A stretch of DNA of 64,000 nt from Metarhizium brunneum (lineage: Eukaryota; Ascomycota; Sordariomycetes; Hypocreales; Clavicipitaceae): NCBI RefSeq assembly GCF_013426205.1, contig NC_089427.1, positions 806,001 to 870,000 of the forward strand, written 5' to 3'. Below the pieces are notes generated by a model. It ran no database searches. It was given only the letters and a program-made list of their open reading frames with translations, and had not been told where the DNA came from. Position numbers and translations under genes: made by a program. Position 1 is the stretch's first letter. Every line of letters starts with the position of its first letter. Below are positions 34,619 through 44,742 of this stretch, piece after piece.

Positions 34619-35350
34619 ATGGACACCGCATGCGCCGTCTGCAAAAAATCGCCTCCCGAGGTCACTCTCAAGCGCTGCGCAAGATGTTCCACGACTCCGT
34701 ACTGCTCTAGGGACTGCCAAAAGGCAGATTGGAAGTCCCACAAGAAGATCTGTAGCAGCCAGGCACAGGCCAAGCCATCATCGGCCGACAAGCTGTCACC
34801 CCCGAAAGGACTGGAAGGAGGCGTCGCCAAGCCATTCACTCGCCTCGATAATGGCACTTGGCTGCATGACCGATCGGAGAAGGACGTCTACATGCTCCTC
34901 ATCGATGCTTACCGCCTAAACGTCGACGACATGTACAACCTTGAAGGCGAGGTGGATGATGACAGCCTCTACTCCGGCGCGCCCGACGGACTGCTTGGCT
35001 TCCAGCGCTTCCTGCGCCGCGCCGCGTCTCGTCGCGGTCTGCTACCGCCGTGGTGGGATGCTTCCAAGAGGAGGGATTGCGAGGCGTTTGGTATGACTCC
35101 GCAGGAGGGCAACTACCGGGCATACCTGGAATGCGCCGTGGAAAAGAGCGACATTATTGAAAAGTACGGCGACTCCCAATTCCCCATGCAGCTCCGCATG
35201 TTGTCCGAGGCAGTGATTGGGCGAGTTCCGGGCGGCTCAGACGGCAAGGCACTCAGAAAGCTGTTTGCCGGAATGGAAGGAATGGAACACGCTGACGCAG
35301 AGGGCATGCCATTCAGCATTTTGAATGCAGGGACCTTTTTTCGTAGCTAG
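34619..35350 (+). CDS. MYND-type zinc-finger protein
   Basis: Single exon of 243 residues. The N-terminal MYND finger is complete: Cys5, Cys8, Cys20, Cys23, Cys29, Cys33, His41 and Cys45, with the usual YCSRDCQKADWKSHKKIC ending. A short Ser/Pro/Lys linker leads into an unrecognised domain (about 80-240) with VYMLLIDAYRLNVDD and PPWWDASKRRDCEAFG. MYND fingers mediate protein-protein contacts; small MYND proteins with this tail are frequent in Pezizomycotina and mostly uncharacterised. The ATG at 34619 is preceded by GCGCC and is the first Met. The MITE ends about 120 bp upstream and may contribute promoter sequence. Confidence 0.8.
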   Translation: MDTACAVCKKSPPEVTLKRCARCSTTPYCSRDCQKADWKSHKKICSSQAQAKPSSADKLSPPKGLEGGVAKPFTRLDNGTWLHDRSEKDVYMLLIDAYRLNVDDMYNLEGEVDDDSLYSGAPDGLLGFQRFLRRAASRRGLLPPWWDASKRRDCEAFGMTPQEGNYRAYLECAVEKSDIIEKYGDSQFPMQLRMLSEAVIGRVPGGSDGKALRKLFAGMEGMEHADAEGMPFSILNAGTFFRS

Positions 35351-35621
35351 TGAGGCATAGCTTTCATCGGCAACATGGAGAATTCAATCAAGCGAGACGA
35401 CCCTCATCAATTGGGTACCGAGAGACTTCATTTCCTAACAGACTGACAACTATACACTTATACGAAAATTACGGTAGCAATTGATACTACTCCCCGCAAC
35501 GTCGCGGCATACTAGTTGCTATTGCCCAATTGGGAAATAGCACCCTCTGCTTAGTTTGCACTAGTGACTTTACCTTTCATGATTGACACGTCTCCGTAAC
35601 CTTGAAAACTACAAGACCATT

Positions 35622-36617
35622 TTAATGTTTATACGCACCGACTCCGTTATCCACTGTAGTAGAACAGCAAATCTTTGCCCTTAGCTCATCCACCTCTTGA
35701 ATGCCCAGATCCGAGAGCTTGTACCGCGACGCACCAAAGTGGTACATGACGTAGCCATTAATAAGCTGGTCAATATTCCTCCGCATCTGCGGGCTAGCAG
35801 AGAGCGTCTTTCGAATATTCTCCACGCAAGTAATCAGGGCCAAGTGCGTCGACCAGATCGACTCGAGCGGCGTACTATTACTCACGCGCGAGCAGTTGTA
35901 TATGTAATTCAGCCGCTCGTCCGCGACAATCGACTCCTTGTAAAACGACAAGAGGTCGTTGCCGAGATTAAAGTACCGGGAAATATCCGGCACCGCGAGA
36001 ATGTACTCGTGCAGAAACGCCTCCTCCGGATACAGCACCTCGGGAAAGGCGAAGAAGGCGTACACCTCTGCCACGCCCGTCTTGAGCCGCAGGTAGTACG
36101 GAAAGTCGGGCGAGCTCGGCGTGGGACGCAGCGTCCCGTCGTATTTTGCCTCGAACGCGCACACGCTTATGTACTCGGCGGTCGACTTGGCGACCATGTC
36201 GCAGATGAAGGGGCCGTAGATGCCGCGCAGGGACACGAGGCAATCTACCATGGCCTGCAGGAGAAGGTTAGGCTGCGGCTGCCTGTTGAATAAGCGCTGC
36301 TGGAAGCGTTTGAGGTCGTGTGTGCTTTCTTTGCTCGTGTCTTCTATGGCGATTGCCAGCGAAGTGTATACCGCAATCGCCTCCTGGACATGGCGCGGTG
36401 TGAAGGGATATGTGCTTGTCGCTATCCAGGCGCTCGCGTGGATAATGGGCATCATGCGCTTTAAGAAGTCATTGGGAAAGTTGAGCGTGCGAAAGTGCTG
36501 CACGACGGTCTCTTCTATGGACGGGTCGTACTCGCAAGACAGTTTCTGGTATGAAATTCCGCAAAGATAGCGCCGCAGGATGTCTGCGTACTGGCGCTTA
36601 AATGAGTCCGTCTCCAT
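35622..36617 (-). CDS. TRI5-family (trichodiene-synthase-like) terpene cyclase
   Basis: Single exon, 331 residues, all-helical. The NSE metal-binding triad NDLLSFYKE is intact at 220-228 and matches the TRI5 family well. The C-terminal block GYVMYHFGASRYKLSDL is also typical. The position of the first metal motif reads AIEDTSKEST (about 90-99), with Glu92-Asp93 where an Asp-rich motif is expected, so substrate binding may differ. It is shorter than the roughly 375 residues usual in the family. Class I cyclases of this group ionise farnesyl diphosphate to a sesquiterpene; the product here cannot be predicted, and family membership does not mean it makes trichodiene. No P450 or transporter lies beside it, but an unrecognised 554-residue protein is encoded about 2.1 kb away. 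Confidence 0.8.
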   Translation of the reverse strand: METDSFKRQYADILRRYLCGISYQKLSCEYDPSIEETVVQHFRTLNFPNDFLKRMMPIIHASAWIATSTYPFTPRHVQEAIAVYTSLAIAIEDTSKESTHDLKRFQQRLFNRQPQPNLLLQAMVDCLVSLRGIYGPFICDMVAKSTAEYISVCAFEAKYDGTLRPTPSSPDFPYYLRLKTGVAEVYAFFAFPEVLYPEEAFLHEYILAVPDISRYFNLGNDLLSFYKESIVADERLNYIYNCSRVSNSTPLESIWSTHLALITCVENIRKTLSASPQMRRNIDQLINGYVMYHFGASRYKLSDLGIQEVDELRAKICCSTTVDNGVGAYKH

Positions 36618-37027
36618 TTTGAAAAGGTGGTTTGTGCTCGTTGCACGGGTATAAGTGATTGATACAGAGAGAGGAGAGAGTTCCGGGTCGTAAAGAAGAC
36701 GCGTGACAGGAGCTCAAATGAGAGCTGGTGAGTAGCTTCAAACTCGGCCAATCCTTGTTTTTGGGTTTTCAAGAGGCTTGGCTTTCTCAATTCAATTACT
36801 GACCTTTTACCTCCATATATACATGAGGTCCTGTATGTGTGTAACCTGACCCAAATGAACGAGGCATCTGGATTAGAGTTGCGTTAGCGTCCAGCATGTA
36901 AGCCCCGAGTCGTACCCACGAGTCAGGGCCATACCACCTTGTGCGTCGCGACTCGTGGTGATGCATCTTTGTGGTGTTGCAGCCGAGATCGGCTGTGCCG
37001 GTTATGTCACTTATCAATGTAACTGTA
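36618..37027. promoter_or_regulatory. Upstream region of the terpene cyclase
   Basis: 410 bp between the cyclase start codon and an LTR. It probably includes the cyclase promoter. A GAGAGAGGAGAGAG purine tract lies near 36665. No gene is present. Confidence 0.4.
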
Positions 37028-37271
37028 TGTTACACGGAAAACGCCCAACAGATCGTGAAGCCCAACAACGCGGCTTCACCGACAAAGGACCTGTTGGTCA
37101 CACGGATTGAACACGTGCCCGGGTAAGAGCCCTGGGCATACGCGTTCCCTTTTTGTATAGTAGTCATTGCTCCCTTCTTTCCTCTTGGAAAACCAAGGAC
37201 CTTTGGCACTGTTCGATATTATCTTTGAATTTGGACCGTTACGTTCCGAGCCTTGCTAAACCCTCGTCACA
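37028..37271 (+). repeat. LTR copy (family 1)
   Basis: Begins TGTTACACGGAAAACGCCC, contains AACACGTGCCCGGGTAAG, and ends AACCCTCGTCACA. It aligns over its length with the intact copy at 43441. Flanking pentamers (CTGTA and TAGGA) differ, so it may derive from recombination or be a partial element. Confidence 0.78.
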
Positions 37272-37898
37272 TAGGATAACATCAGGGGCTCAAGGCAATA
37301 CGTCATATAACCTGTTGTTGTTTTCTATCCAAACGGCCTCTTTCCGGCACCAACTCAGCAAAGACCAGATGGCCAAAGAGAATGAATTTCAATGGTTTCC
37401 AAGCGGTACAGCGGCATTCTTCGGTTGATATTAATACACCAAAACCTTGAGCAGCTTAATACAGATTTCCATGCGTGTGGCGATTATCATGGGCCAACGG
37501 TGACAAGTGATGTAGTCGAAGCCCTTGGCTTCTTCGGACGTGGCCCAAGAACCTTGAGTCAAAATACTATTATATTAATAATAATTACAGCCTCTAGTGG
37601 TCATTGGCAAGATGGCCGCACCCCGTAGAGTGTTGGACTCCTGATATATAACCAAAGGTCAAATGTCCATGCCATGGATCCTGTTCTCTATATTCATCCC
37701 TTCCAACTGGAATTGGCTTCGAGTCTCACAGAGGGCAAATCGTGATTGAAAAAGTCCCCCTTTAATTGCCACAAGGCTTTAACTGTTGTACCTCTTTGCA
37801 GGTTATGTTGCACAACTGTGCAAGGCGCACAGCATCAACGCAACAACACTACGATGTTGCACGGTTGACACGTTGCCATGAAGGCACGGGCCGAGCCT
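37272..37898. other. Interval between LTR copies
   Basis: 627 bp with no gene. It might contain remnants of a retrotransposon interior or unrelated repeats; nothing resembling protease, integrase or reverse transcriptase was recognised. Confidence 0.35.
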
Positions 37899-38296
37899 TG
37901 AACCCGACGATAATTACCCAAGGGCTGCGATCACGAGACCTATGTTACACGGAAATGGCTGGTTACACAAGGGCTACGGTCACGAGACCTAGGGCAAAGT
38001 CCCTCACCGACTTCTTGTATAAATAGACGGCTTCGGTCCCTCAAGGCCTTGAGGAAAACCAAGGACCTTTGATACCAAAGACTGTTATTAGTTGAATTGA
38101 GCTATTGCTCCAAGCCCTCTTTCCGAGCCCTTGTCACAACCTAGGACAAGGTCCCTCACCGCTTGTTGATCTAAATAAAGGTCTTCCGCTTTAAGGCCTC
38201 AAGGAGAACCAAGGACCTTTGATATCGAAGCAAAGTACTCCGTATTAGCTGAATATGAATACTGTTCCAAGCCTCTAAACACAGGCCCTTGTCACA
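37899..38296 (+). repeat. Older family-2 LTR interrupted by a younger copy
   Basis: The two halves (about 37899-37942 and 38143-38296) read GGGCTGCGATCACGAGACCTA and then GGACAAGGTCCCTCACCGC, ending GGCCCTTGTCACA. Joined across the insertion they align with the inserted copy itself. The left end is diverged, so its start is approximate. Confidence 0.75.
37943..38138 (+). mobile_element. Young solo LTR (family 2) nested in a sibling LTR, target duplication ACCTA
   Basis: 196 bp beginning TGTTACACGGAAATGGCTGG and ending GCCCTTGTCACA. A perfect 5-bp duplication, ACCTA, lies at 37938-37942 and 38139-38143. It contains a TATAAATAGA box-like stretch. No internal domain or second LTR is adjacent, so it is a solo LTR left by recombination. 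Confidence 0.9.
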
Positions 38297-38757
38297 TACG
38301 AATAGAAATCCTGATGATTATCCAAGTAAATTCTTTTCTGCAGGTATAATGTACATACAGCCGGAGATGGCATAGCTGAGGCTCAGGCAGCTGGGCCGAG
38401 AGCCCAACCCGACTCTTACAAGAACCACAGGAGATCAAAAGAATAACCTGATTAATAAAAAACCCGCAACCTAGAAGGCTCGCAAATGTGGTGCAATATC
38501 TGCAGAACACTCTTCTCAGTTCTAATGCAATATGACGCAACAATAGTCAGATACAGTCCATGGCAGAATAAATTTGCCCCCCAAAAAGCATGCACTAATA
38601 CACCGGAATAAATTATAATAGAGAGCGAGATGTCCAGGCACCTGACCTCGTTAAGTACTTTTTACCTCTCAATGCTCTCACTATATAAACTCTCATCACC
38701 ACATCCATCCGAGAATACACTATACAAACTTGAACAACCTTTATAAAATGACATGGC

Positions 38758-40422
38758 TTAGCAGTCTTTCCTGTCGAGCTTGCCGCGCAAGCCTCCATCA
38801 TCCAGAAGGCTTCCAAACATTGCCGCCTCAAAAAGTCGATTCACCTGCCAGGCATGGTGGCTAGCATGGGCAATGAGCCAAGTCATCTCATCCACAAGTC
38901 CATGCGAGTAAGATCGAGCCATGCTCAGCCGCAGCCTTTCAGCCAGGTCCTCCTCCTCAGCTGGCCCAACAACACCCCGGGCGACATATCTCACCGGGCC
39001 AGTAACAAGAGACCACCAAAGCTCCGCCAACACACCCTCCCCTCGGTCATGCGCGCCAAGAAAGCCTTCTACCTGGTCGCACGGCTCGCCAACGCTGCAC
39101 GCCTCTTTCAGCGGCCTGCTGAAGCCGGTCGTGCGCAGCTCCAAGTCAAAAACCTCGTCAAAGTCGGCCTCGCGCGGCTGCGCCGCACCCTTCCGCGCCT
39201 TGGGGAAGCCAAGCAGAGCGCGCCTAAGAAACCGGTGCCTATCATTGACCATGTGCCACGGGTAGAGCATCGCCGACAATCGCGCCGCAGGCTCCGACCA
39301 GCGCTCGCACAGCATCCTCGCGCCCGTGTGCGCATACGCATCGTACACCTTGCGCAGCGCCTCCTCGGCGACCACCCCGGTCGACGTGATGTCCGCCGTG
39401 TTGAGGAAGGAATTCCACAGCTCGCAGTTGTACAGGTCCGAGCCGACGTCGATGACGTCCGTGCCGGGCGAGGAGAATATCAGGTCGCTCATGACGGCGG
39501 CCCGGTCGAACCCGCGCATCATGGCCTCGCGGGCCATTCCGAGGATGCTGCTCTCGAGGAAGAAGACGATTTGCGCACTGCGCCGATCCAGCTTGGCCAT
39601 CATGTCGGAGGCTTGTTCCTTGTGGGCTTCCTCCAGGGCCACCTTGGCTCTGATGTACCGCATGCCAATGTTGACGGCAGCCTTTCTTTCCGAGCCGCCG
39701 GCAGAGTGTAGCTGTGCCTGGACCAGGTCCTCGAAGCCCGGGAACACCTTGTGGTAGCCGTGCTCGTAGAAGAAGGCCACGTCGAGACAGTAGTTTGTGT
39801 ATAGGGCTTCGGCGTCACTCGCCCCAATCAGCATGTTGGCCATGCCGGAGATGAACAGGGTGTTGTTCTGGACAAGAGGCTCCGGCCACGTCTGCGCACC
39901 AAGAAGCGCCAGCGCCTCTTTGGAAACGGAACCCAGGCCATGGCCTTTGCTCGGCAAGATGCGCCCCAGGGCGTGCTGCTCCCGGCGCCACTGCTCGAGA
40001 TCGTCAGAGAGACGCAGTTTCACCAGGCTCCCCTTGGACGTGCCGTCGGGTGACTTGAGGCTGTCGAATGCCTCGGTGATGCGCAGCATGGCTGCTTCCG
40101 AGAGGCTCTCGAGGTCTCCTAGGCTTCCGTCCTGAATGAGGCGGCGTGCTTCTCTGTATCCGTCGTGTATCTTTTCGGGGACATTTTGTCCGTCCTCCCC
40201 CCAGAAATAGCCTGGCGGGCATTTGGCGGGCGCGATACGGTGGTGTTGAGGCATCTGACTACCACTCCGTGTATGCTGCCTTTGATACATGCCTTTGACT
40301 GAGCCAGATGGGACGACATCAAGCCACTTGGTGTTAGGTGGCTTCCTCATCGCGGGGACCAAGCTTGAGACGTCCTGTACTGAATAACGAGGACATGTAT
40401 TCATGTTCAAAGTATGGGCCAT
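38758..40422 (-). CDS. Unrecognised 554-residue protein next to terpene cyclase
   Basis: Single exon, 554 residues, no signal peptide or membrane segment. I do not recognise the family. The N-terminal 90 residues look disordered and basic (RQHTRSGSQMPQHHRIAP). The rest is helix-rich with acidic-aromatic motifs: FGDL-like segments, DVAFFYEHGYHKVFPGFEDL, DVGSDLYNCELWNSFLNT, ARMLCERWSEPAARLSAMLY and NDRHRFLRRALLGFP. The overall helical make-up, the acidic motifs and the neighbouring TRI5-type gene make an isoprenoid-related or other secondary-metabolism role conceivable, but no canonical DDxxD or NSE motif is present. Codon use looks normal and the frame is uninterrupted, so it is probably expressed. 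Confidence 0.7.
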   Translation of the reverse strand: MAHTLNMNTCPRYSVQDVSSLVPAMRKPPNTKWLDVVPSGSVKGMYQRQHTRSGSQMPQHHRIAPAKCPPGYFWGEDGQNVPEKIHDGYREARRLIQDGSLGDLESLSEAAMLRITEAFDSLKSPDGTSKGSLVKLRLSDDLEQWRREQHALGRILPSKGHGLGSVSKEALALLGAQTWPEPLVQNNTLFISGMANMLIGASDAEALYTNYCLDVAFFYEHGYHKVFPGFEDLVQAQLHSAGGSERKAAVNIGMRYIRAKVALEEAHKEQASDMMAKLDRRSAQIVFFLESSILGMAREAMMRGFDRAAVMSDLIFSSPGTDVIDVGSDLYNCELWNSFLNTADITSTGVVAEEALRKVYDAYAHTGARMLCERWSEPAARLSAMLYPWHMVNDRHRFLRRALLGFPKARKGAAQPREADFDEVFDLELRTTGFSRPLKEACSVGEPCDQVEGFLGAHDRGEGVLAELWWSLVTGPVRYVARGVVGPAEEEDLAERLRLSMARSYSHGLVDEMTWLIAHASHHAWQVNRLFEAAMFGSLLDDGGLRGKLDRKDC

Positions 40423-41523
40423 GTCGTAATATTGTGTCCAAGATGTAGCTAGTTGTCTAGGCAGAGAATATCAGCATCATACATGGTATTTATAGTAACT
40501 TGGGTAGATGGCAGATTCTATGAACGGGACAGTTTCGCATACAGATGTGGCTACTATGGTGGTTGGTTTGTGGTACCTTTTGACAACCCATTACCAGACA
40601 TTCAGCAGCCATGCGAGGAGAAGCCGTTTGCACAAAAGTGCAAAGTCCATGTCAGATAGACATGACTCGGCCAAACCCCTCGACTCAAGCCTGCATGGCC
40701 CAAAAACTTCCACCGCCAACCATAGTTTTCTCTTTGACCGGCCAGGCCGAATCCTGCACCAATACATATGTTGTCACGATGCGGCATACACTCCAGCTTA
40801 AAAATAAAGGTGAAAAGTCTAGAGGGCCAGAACAGTCTCGGGTCTTGACCAGCTTCCTCGTTTGTCATGGGCCGAGGAAGAGCCATGAGATGATTGGTCC
40901 GCCTTTGCCGGCACGCAAGTGTATATTGGCTCTTGACTCTTGGGTCTTGACTCTTGACATGCGCCACATTGCGCAATTCTGCTCGTCGTGTCAGCGTACC
41001 GGATTCAACATGTCTCACACGTCTTGGACCCGACGGCAACATGTCAACCCAAGACGGCCGACCTTCCCATCTCCTCACCGCAAGGGGCAGGTTCCCACAA
41101 AAAACGAGATACGCAATAGCGGACTGCCGTGGCGCCAAGGGGGTACCAAGGGACTTGTGCAGATGTTTGGATGGGATCCCCGCATAGTAGCCGAAATAGG
41201 CAGTTGCAATTGAAGCTTAAACCGTCCATGCTTTATAAGTCGCAACTTGGAAGGGGCTGGGGCCTTGGCAGTGACAAGATACAACGTTGGGTGCAACCGA
41301 ACCCACGTCCGACTTGGTCTCGTGTTGTTGATTGCAAAACGTATTTAATGCGCGGGAGAGAGTCGGTGCTTGCCTAGGGCGCCGTCCTCCAGACTCAGAG
41401 TCGACATCGACGCTTTACTCATTCTCGTCGTGCCTGCTCGTGCCCGCTCTCGTGACCGCCCCCGTGACCGCGTTTGCCCATTGACTCGACATCAACCCAT
41501 CATACTTTCCACCTTCTTGCGCC
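40423..41523. promoter_or_regulatory. Divergent upstream region of the 554-residue protein and M28 peptidase
   Basis: 1.1 kb between divergent starts. A 58-codon frame at 40483-40659 (MVFIVTWVDGRF...) has three Cys but no upstream or downstream support. C-rich repeats of CGTGCCTGCTCGTGCCCGC lie near 41430. No gene is supported. Confidence 0.35.
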
Positions 41524-43110
41524 ATGAAGCTGTACAATGCCTGCCTCTACGCCGGCCTGTTGACGGCAACCGCCGCCACCGAGCTTCTCACCCCGGACAA
41601 GGTGGAGGCCGGCATTCAAAAGGACCGGTGAGTCGGCTCTTGTCGCGCCCGTCCCCGCCTCCTTCTGACTCGCACAGGCTGGAAAACATCCTCTGGAATC
41701 TGAACAAGATCGGCGACGACCACGGTGGAAACAGGGCGTTTGGCACAAGCGGCTACAAGGCGTCGCTGGACTTTGTCCTCGAACGCGTCGTCAACCGCTT
41801 TGGCAAACACCTCAACACCTTTGTCCAGCCCTTTGACCACCTCTTCCACCAAGTAAAGAAGATCCAAGTCAAGGGCCCCGACGGCGCCCAAGTGTACGTC
41901 ATCTCCCTGCAGTACAACCCGGGCACTCCCCTTCCCGACGGCATCACCGGCGAGCTCGTCCATGTGCCCTACGAGGCGGACCGGGGCAGCGGCTGCTTTG
42001 AGGACCAGTGGAAGAACATTGATGCCCAGGGAAAGGTTGCCCTGCTGAAGCGAGGAGGCTGTGCCTTTGCCGACATGACGCTGCTGGCAAAGGCAGCCGG
42101 AGCCAAGGCCGTCATCTTCTACAACAACACCCCCGGCAAGAACTACAGCACCGCTACGCTGCAGGCGAAAAACGTCGGCAAGCTGATTCCGTCTGGGCTC
42201 GTTTCCCTAGAGGACGGTGAAGCCTGGGCCGCGCGTGTTGCCGCCGGCGACAAGCTCAGCGTCACCCTGGTCGTCGATGCCGTCTCCGAAACCCGCGAGA
42301 CGTGGAACATCATCTCGGAGACCAAAGCCGGCGACAAGAACAATGTCGTCATGCTGGGCGCCCATCTGGACAGCGTCCTCCCGGGGCCCGGGGTCAACGA
42401 CGACGGCAGCGGAACCGCCGCCTTGCTGGAGATTATCGAGCAGTTGATTCGATATGACGGCATCAAGAATACGGTTCGCGTCGCGTGGTGGGGAGCAGAG
42501 GAGAGCGGCTTGATCGGATCGTTGTACTACGGTTCCAACCTCACCGAGGCGGAAGCCGACCGCATCAAGTTCTACTTCAACTACGACATGATTGGATCGC
42601 CCCACCCCGAGTTTGTCGTCTACGCAAACGACGAGGGACACAAGTTTGGCGGCGCACCCTTGTTCGACTATTTACAGGCTCAGGGCAAGCCAGCCGAGTA
42701 CAAGTATGTGACCACTGACCAGCATCTACAAAGGGCCACGAAGCAAAACAGCTAACACTTTGGGGAAAAGGAAATTCGGTTCTTCGTCCGACTACGTCGC
42801 TTTTCTCAACCTGGGAATTCCATCGTCGGGCCTATTCACTGGTGCCTCGCCCGACACTGACCCGTGTTACCACCAGGCTTGCGATACCGTCAACAACATC
42901 AACTGGGATGCCCTGACTGTCAACACCAAGGCCGCGGCCCGGGTTGCGGCCCAATTTGCGCTGAGCCTGGAGGGTGTTCCGCCCAGGAACAAGACGACGA
43001 TTAACCCAAGAAGCAGACGGGGTGTCAGGAGAGCGTTCGATGACTGGGCTGAGGCCGTGGACGTGGCTGAGAAGACACACAACTGCGGCTCGGGCGATAG
43101 TCTGTATTAG
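41524..43110 (+). CDS. Secreted M28 aminopeptidase with PA domain
   Basis: Model: exons 41524-41627, 41678-42703 and 42771-43110, 489 residues. The signal peptide is MKLYNACLYAGLLTATAAT. A PA domain occupies about 140-225 (GELVHVPYEADRGSGC, KVALLKRGGCAFADM). The M28 metallopeptidase core has the zinc ligands and catalytic residues in order: His264 (HLDSV), Asp276 (NDDGSG), Glu309-Glu310 (GAEESG), Asp338 (NYDMIG) and His411 (CYHQACD). The layout matches fungal leucine aminopeptidase 2 / aminopeptidase Y, secreted or vacuolar exopeptidases used in protein digestion. The start at 41524 is preceded by TGCGCC and gives the signal peptide; longer in-frame extensions would bury it. It lies among repeats but its sequence is intact. 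Confidence 0.9.
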
Positions 43111-43440
43111 CTGGGGTGGCGGTGAGTGACTGACGCATCAAGACGGAGTTTGTGGCGGGGAGAAAAGTCAATAGAGTATTTATCTGAGATACGTATTGAC
43201 CGAATACGTAGGCGTTGTTGGCTGAGTGGCATGGAGTTGGCTGGGGGTGCGAGTGCTGTGTGTTGAGATATTCTGGCGAAATGTACAAGCTGGTATTTCG
43301 CCCTTGAAATAGATGTAATGGATGAATTTCCAAAACTGCTTGTATAAAGTGTGCAGATGTGAAAGCAGCTGGTCCCGCATGGCGAATCGAAATGTTGACC
43401 GCTTGTCAATTTCAGACACTGAAACTTGAGTATACTATAG
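43111..43440. other. M28 gene 3' flank up to the solo LTR
   Basis: 330 bp of 3' flank with no gene; it ends with the TATAG target duplicate of the adjacent LTR. Confidence 0.4.
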
Positions 43441-43690
43441 TGTTACACGGAAAAGGCCCAACAGATCGCGAAGCCCAACAAAGGGGCTTCGCCGATACAG
43501 GACCTGTTGGTTACACAGCTAGAACACGTGCCCGGGCAAGGACCTTAGGCCCGGGCGTTCCTTTCATGTATATAAGGCGGTCACCCTTCTCTTCCTCTCT
43601 CGTAGCAACTCAGGACCTTTGACATCCTACGAGATTATTATTGAATTGAGCCCCTTTTGCTCCAAGCCTTCATATTGAACCCTTGTCACA
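43441..43690 (+). mobile_element. Intact solo LTR (family 1), 250 bp, target duplication TATAG
   Basis: Starts TGTTACACGGAAAAGGCCC and ends TTGAACCCTTGTCACA. A perfect TATAG duplication lies on both sides (43436-43440 and 43691-43695). It includes a TATATAAGG TATA-like stretch. No interior is adjacent, so it is a solo LTR. Confidence 0.92.
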
Positions 43691-44342
43691 TATAGCGCCA
43701 AGTTGTTTTGGTAGCAAGAATCGATTCTCAACCAGGATTTGGTTTTTTGATTTCTATAACTAGAGATTGTATCCTACAAATCTCTTTATTCGCCTGACGC
43801 ATCGATATAACGCGTGCCTAGCAGCTAGCTTACATCCACAGGGACCCAAGGGTCATGAATCATGATTTTCGCACATGTGACCCCGTCGGTGCGAAGCTGC
43901 CTTGGGATAGTAATGTGGCGGCTGGTAGAATTGCAGGGAAGGAAGATGTTGTAGCGACAGATTCCTGAGTAACAACGCAGTCATCGAATTCAAATTGGCG
44001 TTTGGCAAACAAGTCCTATTCAACAGAAACAATTGGAGCAGGACGTAATTCCCCAAAACTTGGTAACGGCACGTAAAAGCAGTAGCCGCCTAGAACCGTG
44101 GTATGACTCAAATAGCGGCCTATCCAGTTCTAAATAATCAGTTATCGTATGTGTACAACAGGCTGACGGCTTGAACGACCAGGACAAAAGTGCAAGTAAA
44201 TGAGGGCGTGAATTCAAGCCTACAGATTCATCACTTGGACATACAACCTAGTTCCAACCAGGAGTAAAAGAAGTCTATTGGATCCGTCACGGCCGAGCTT
44301 CAACCAACTGAGAACCTCATAACCGAAGCCAACGAATCCATA
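43691..44342. other. Interval between solo LTR and secreted peptide gene
   Basis: 650 bp with no supportable gene or repeat; probably 3' flank of the minus-strand peptide gene. Confidence 0.4.
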
Positions 44343-44742
44343 TTACGCCTGTTTCGCCTTCGTCTCCTTCGCCTCACACTCCACAATGGCTTGGACAATC
44401 TCACCCATGGTCTATTTTCTGTGAGCACAACCCCGACGTGTTTAGTCTCAGCTAGCGAGTGATACTTACAGTGTACTTGGACGCGATGGACGTGGCCCAG
44501 GTTGAAACGGCCGCATCCTGGGGGGGCTTGACAAGACGTTAGTGCCGCGTTGCCGTGGAAGCAGATTCACGGGCCAAAAAGGGAAAACATACGTTGGCCT
44601 CGAGGCAGCTGACTAGCGCGACGCGGAGATACTTGAATTCATCGCTGGTGATGTATCCTCGGGCAGTTTTGGTCGAGGCAGCGAGGGGGTTGGCCATGGC
44701 GAGTCCAGCCATGATGGCGACGAGACCGACTGAAGACTTCAT
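44343..44742 (-). CDS. Small secreted protein, 88 residues
   Basis: Model: exons 44742-44593, 44517-44470 and 44411-44343. It begins with a clean signal peptide (MKSSVGLVAIMAGLAMANPLA). The mature part is about 68 residues and holds just two cysteines (Cys46 in LVSCLEA and Cys77 in IVECEA), which could pair. The second exon encodes DAAVSTWATSIASKYT. A GTATGT donor and a GTAAGT donor are strong. The last acceptor (AAAATAG) gives TMGEIVQAIVECEAKETKAK; a nearer acceptor, CACAG, would stop after five codons. No family recognised. Such proteins in repeat-flanked positions are often secreted effector candidates, but nothing in the sequence proves it. Confidence 0.6.

Noticed and set aside
27272..37900. 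Full-length LTR retrotransposon between repeated LTRs
   Set aside because: No reverse transcriptase, integrase or gag-like frame was seen between any pair of LTR copies, and the copies differ in orientation and age.
40483..40659. 58-codon frame with three cysteines in the divergent promoter
   Set aside because: No signal peptide, too short, and no splice partner found.
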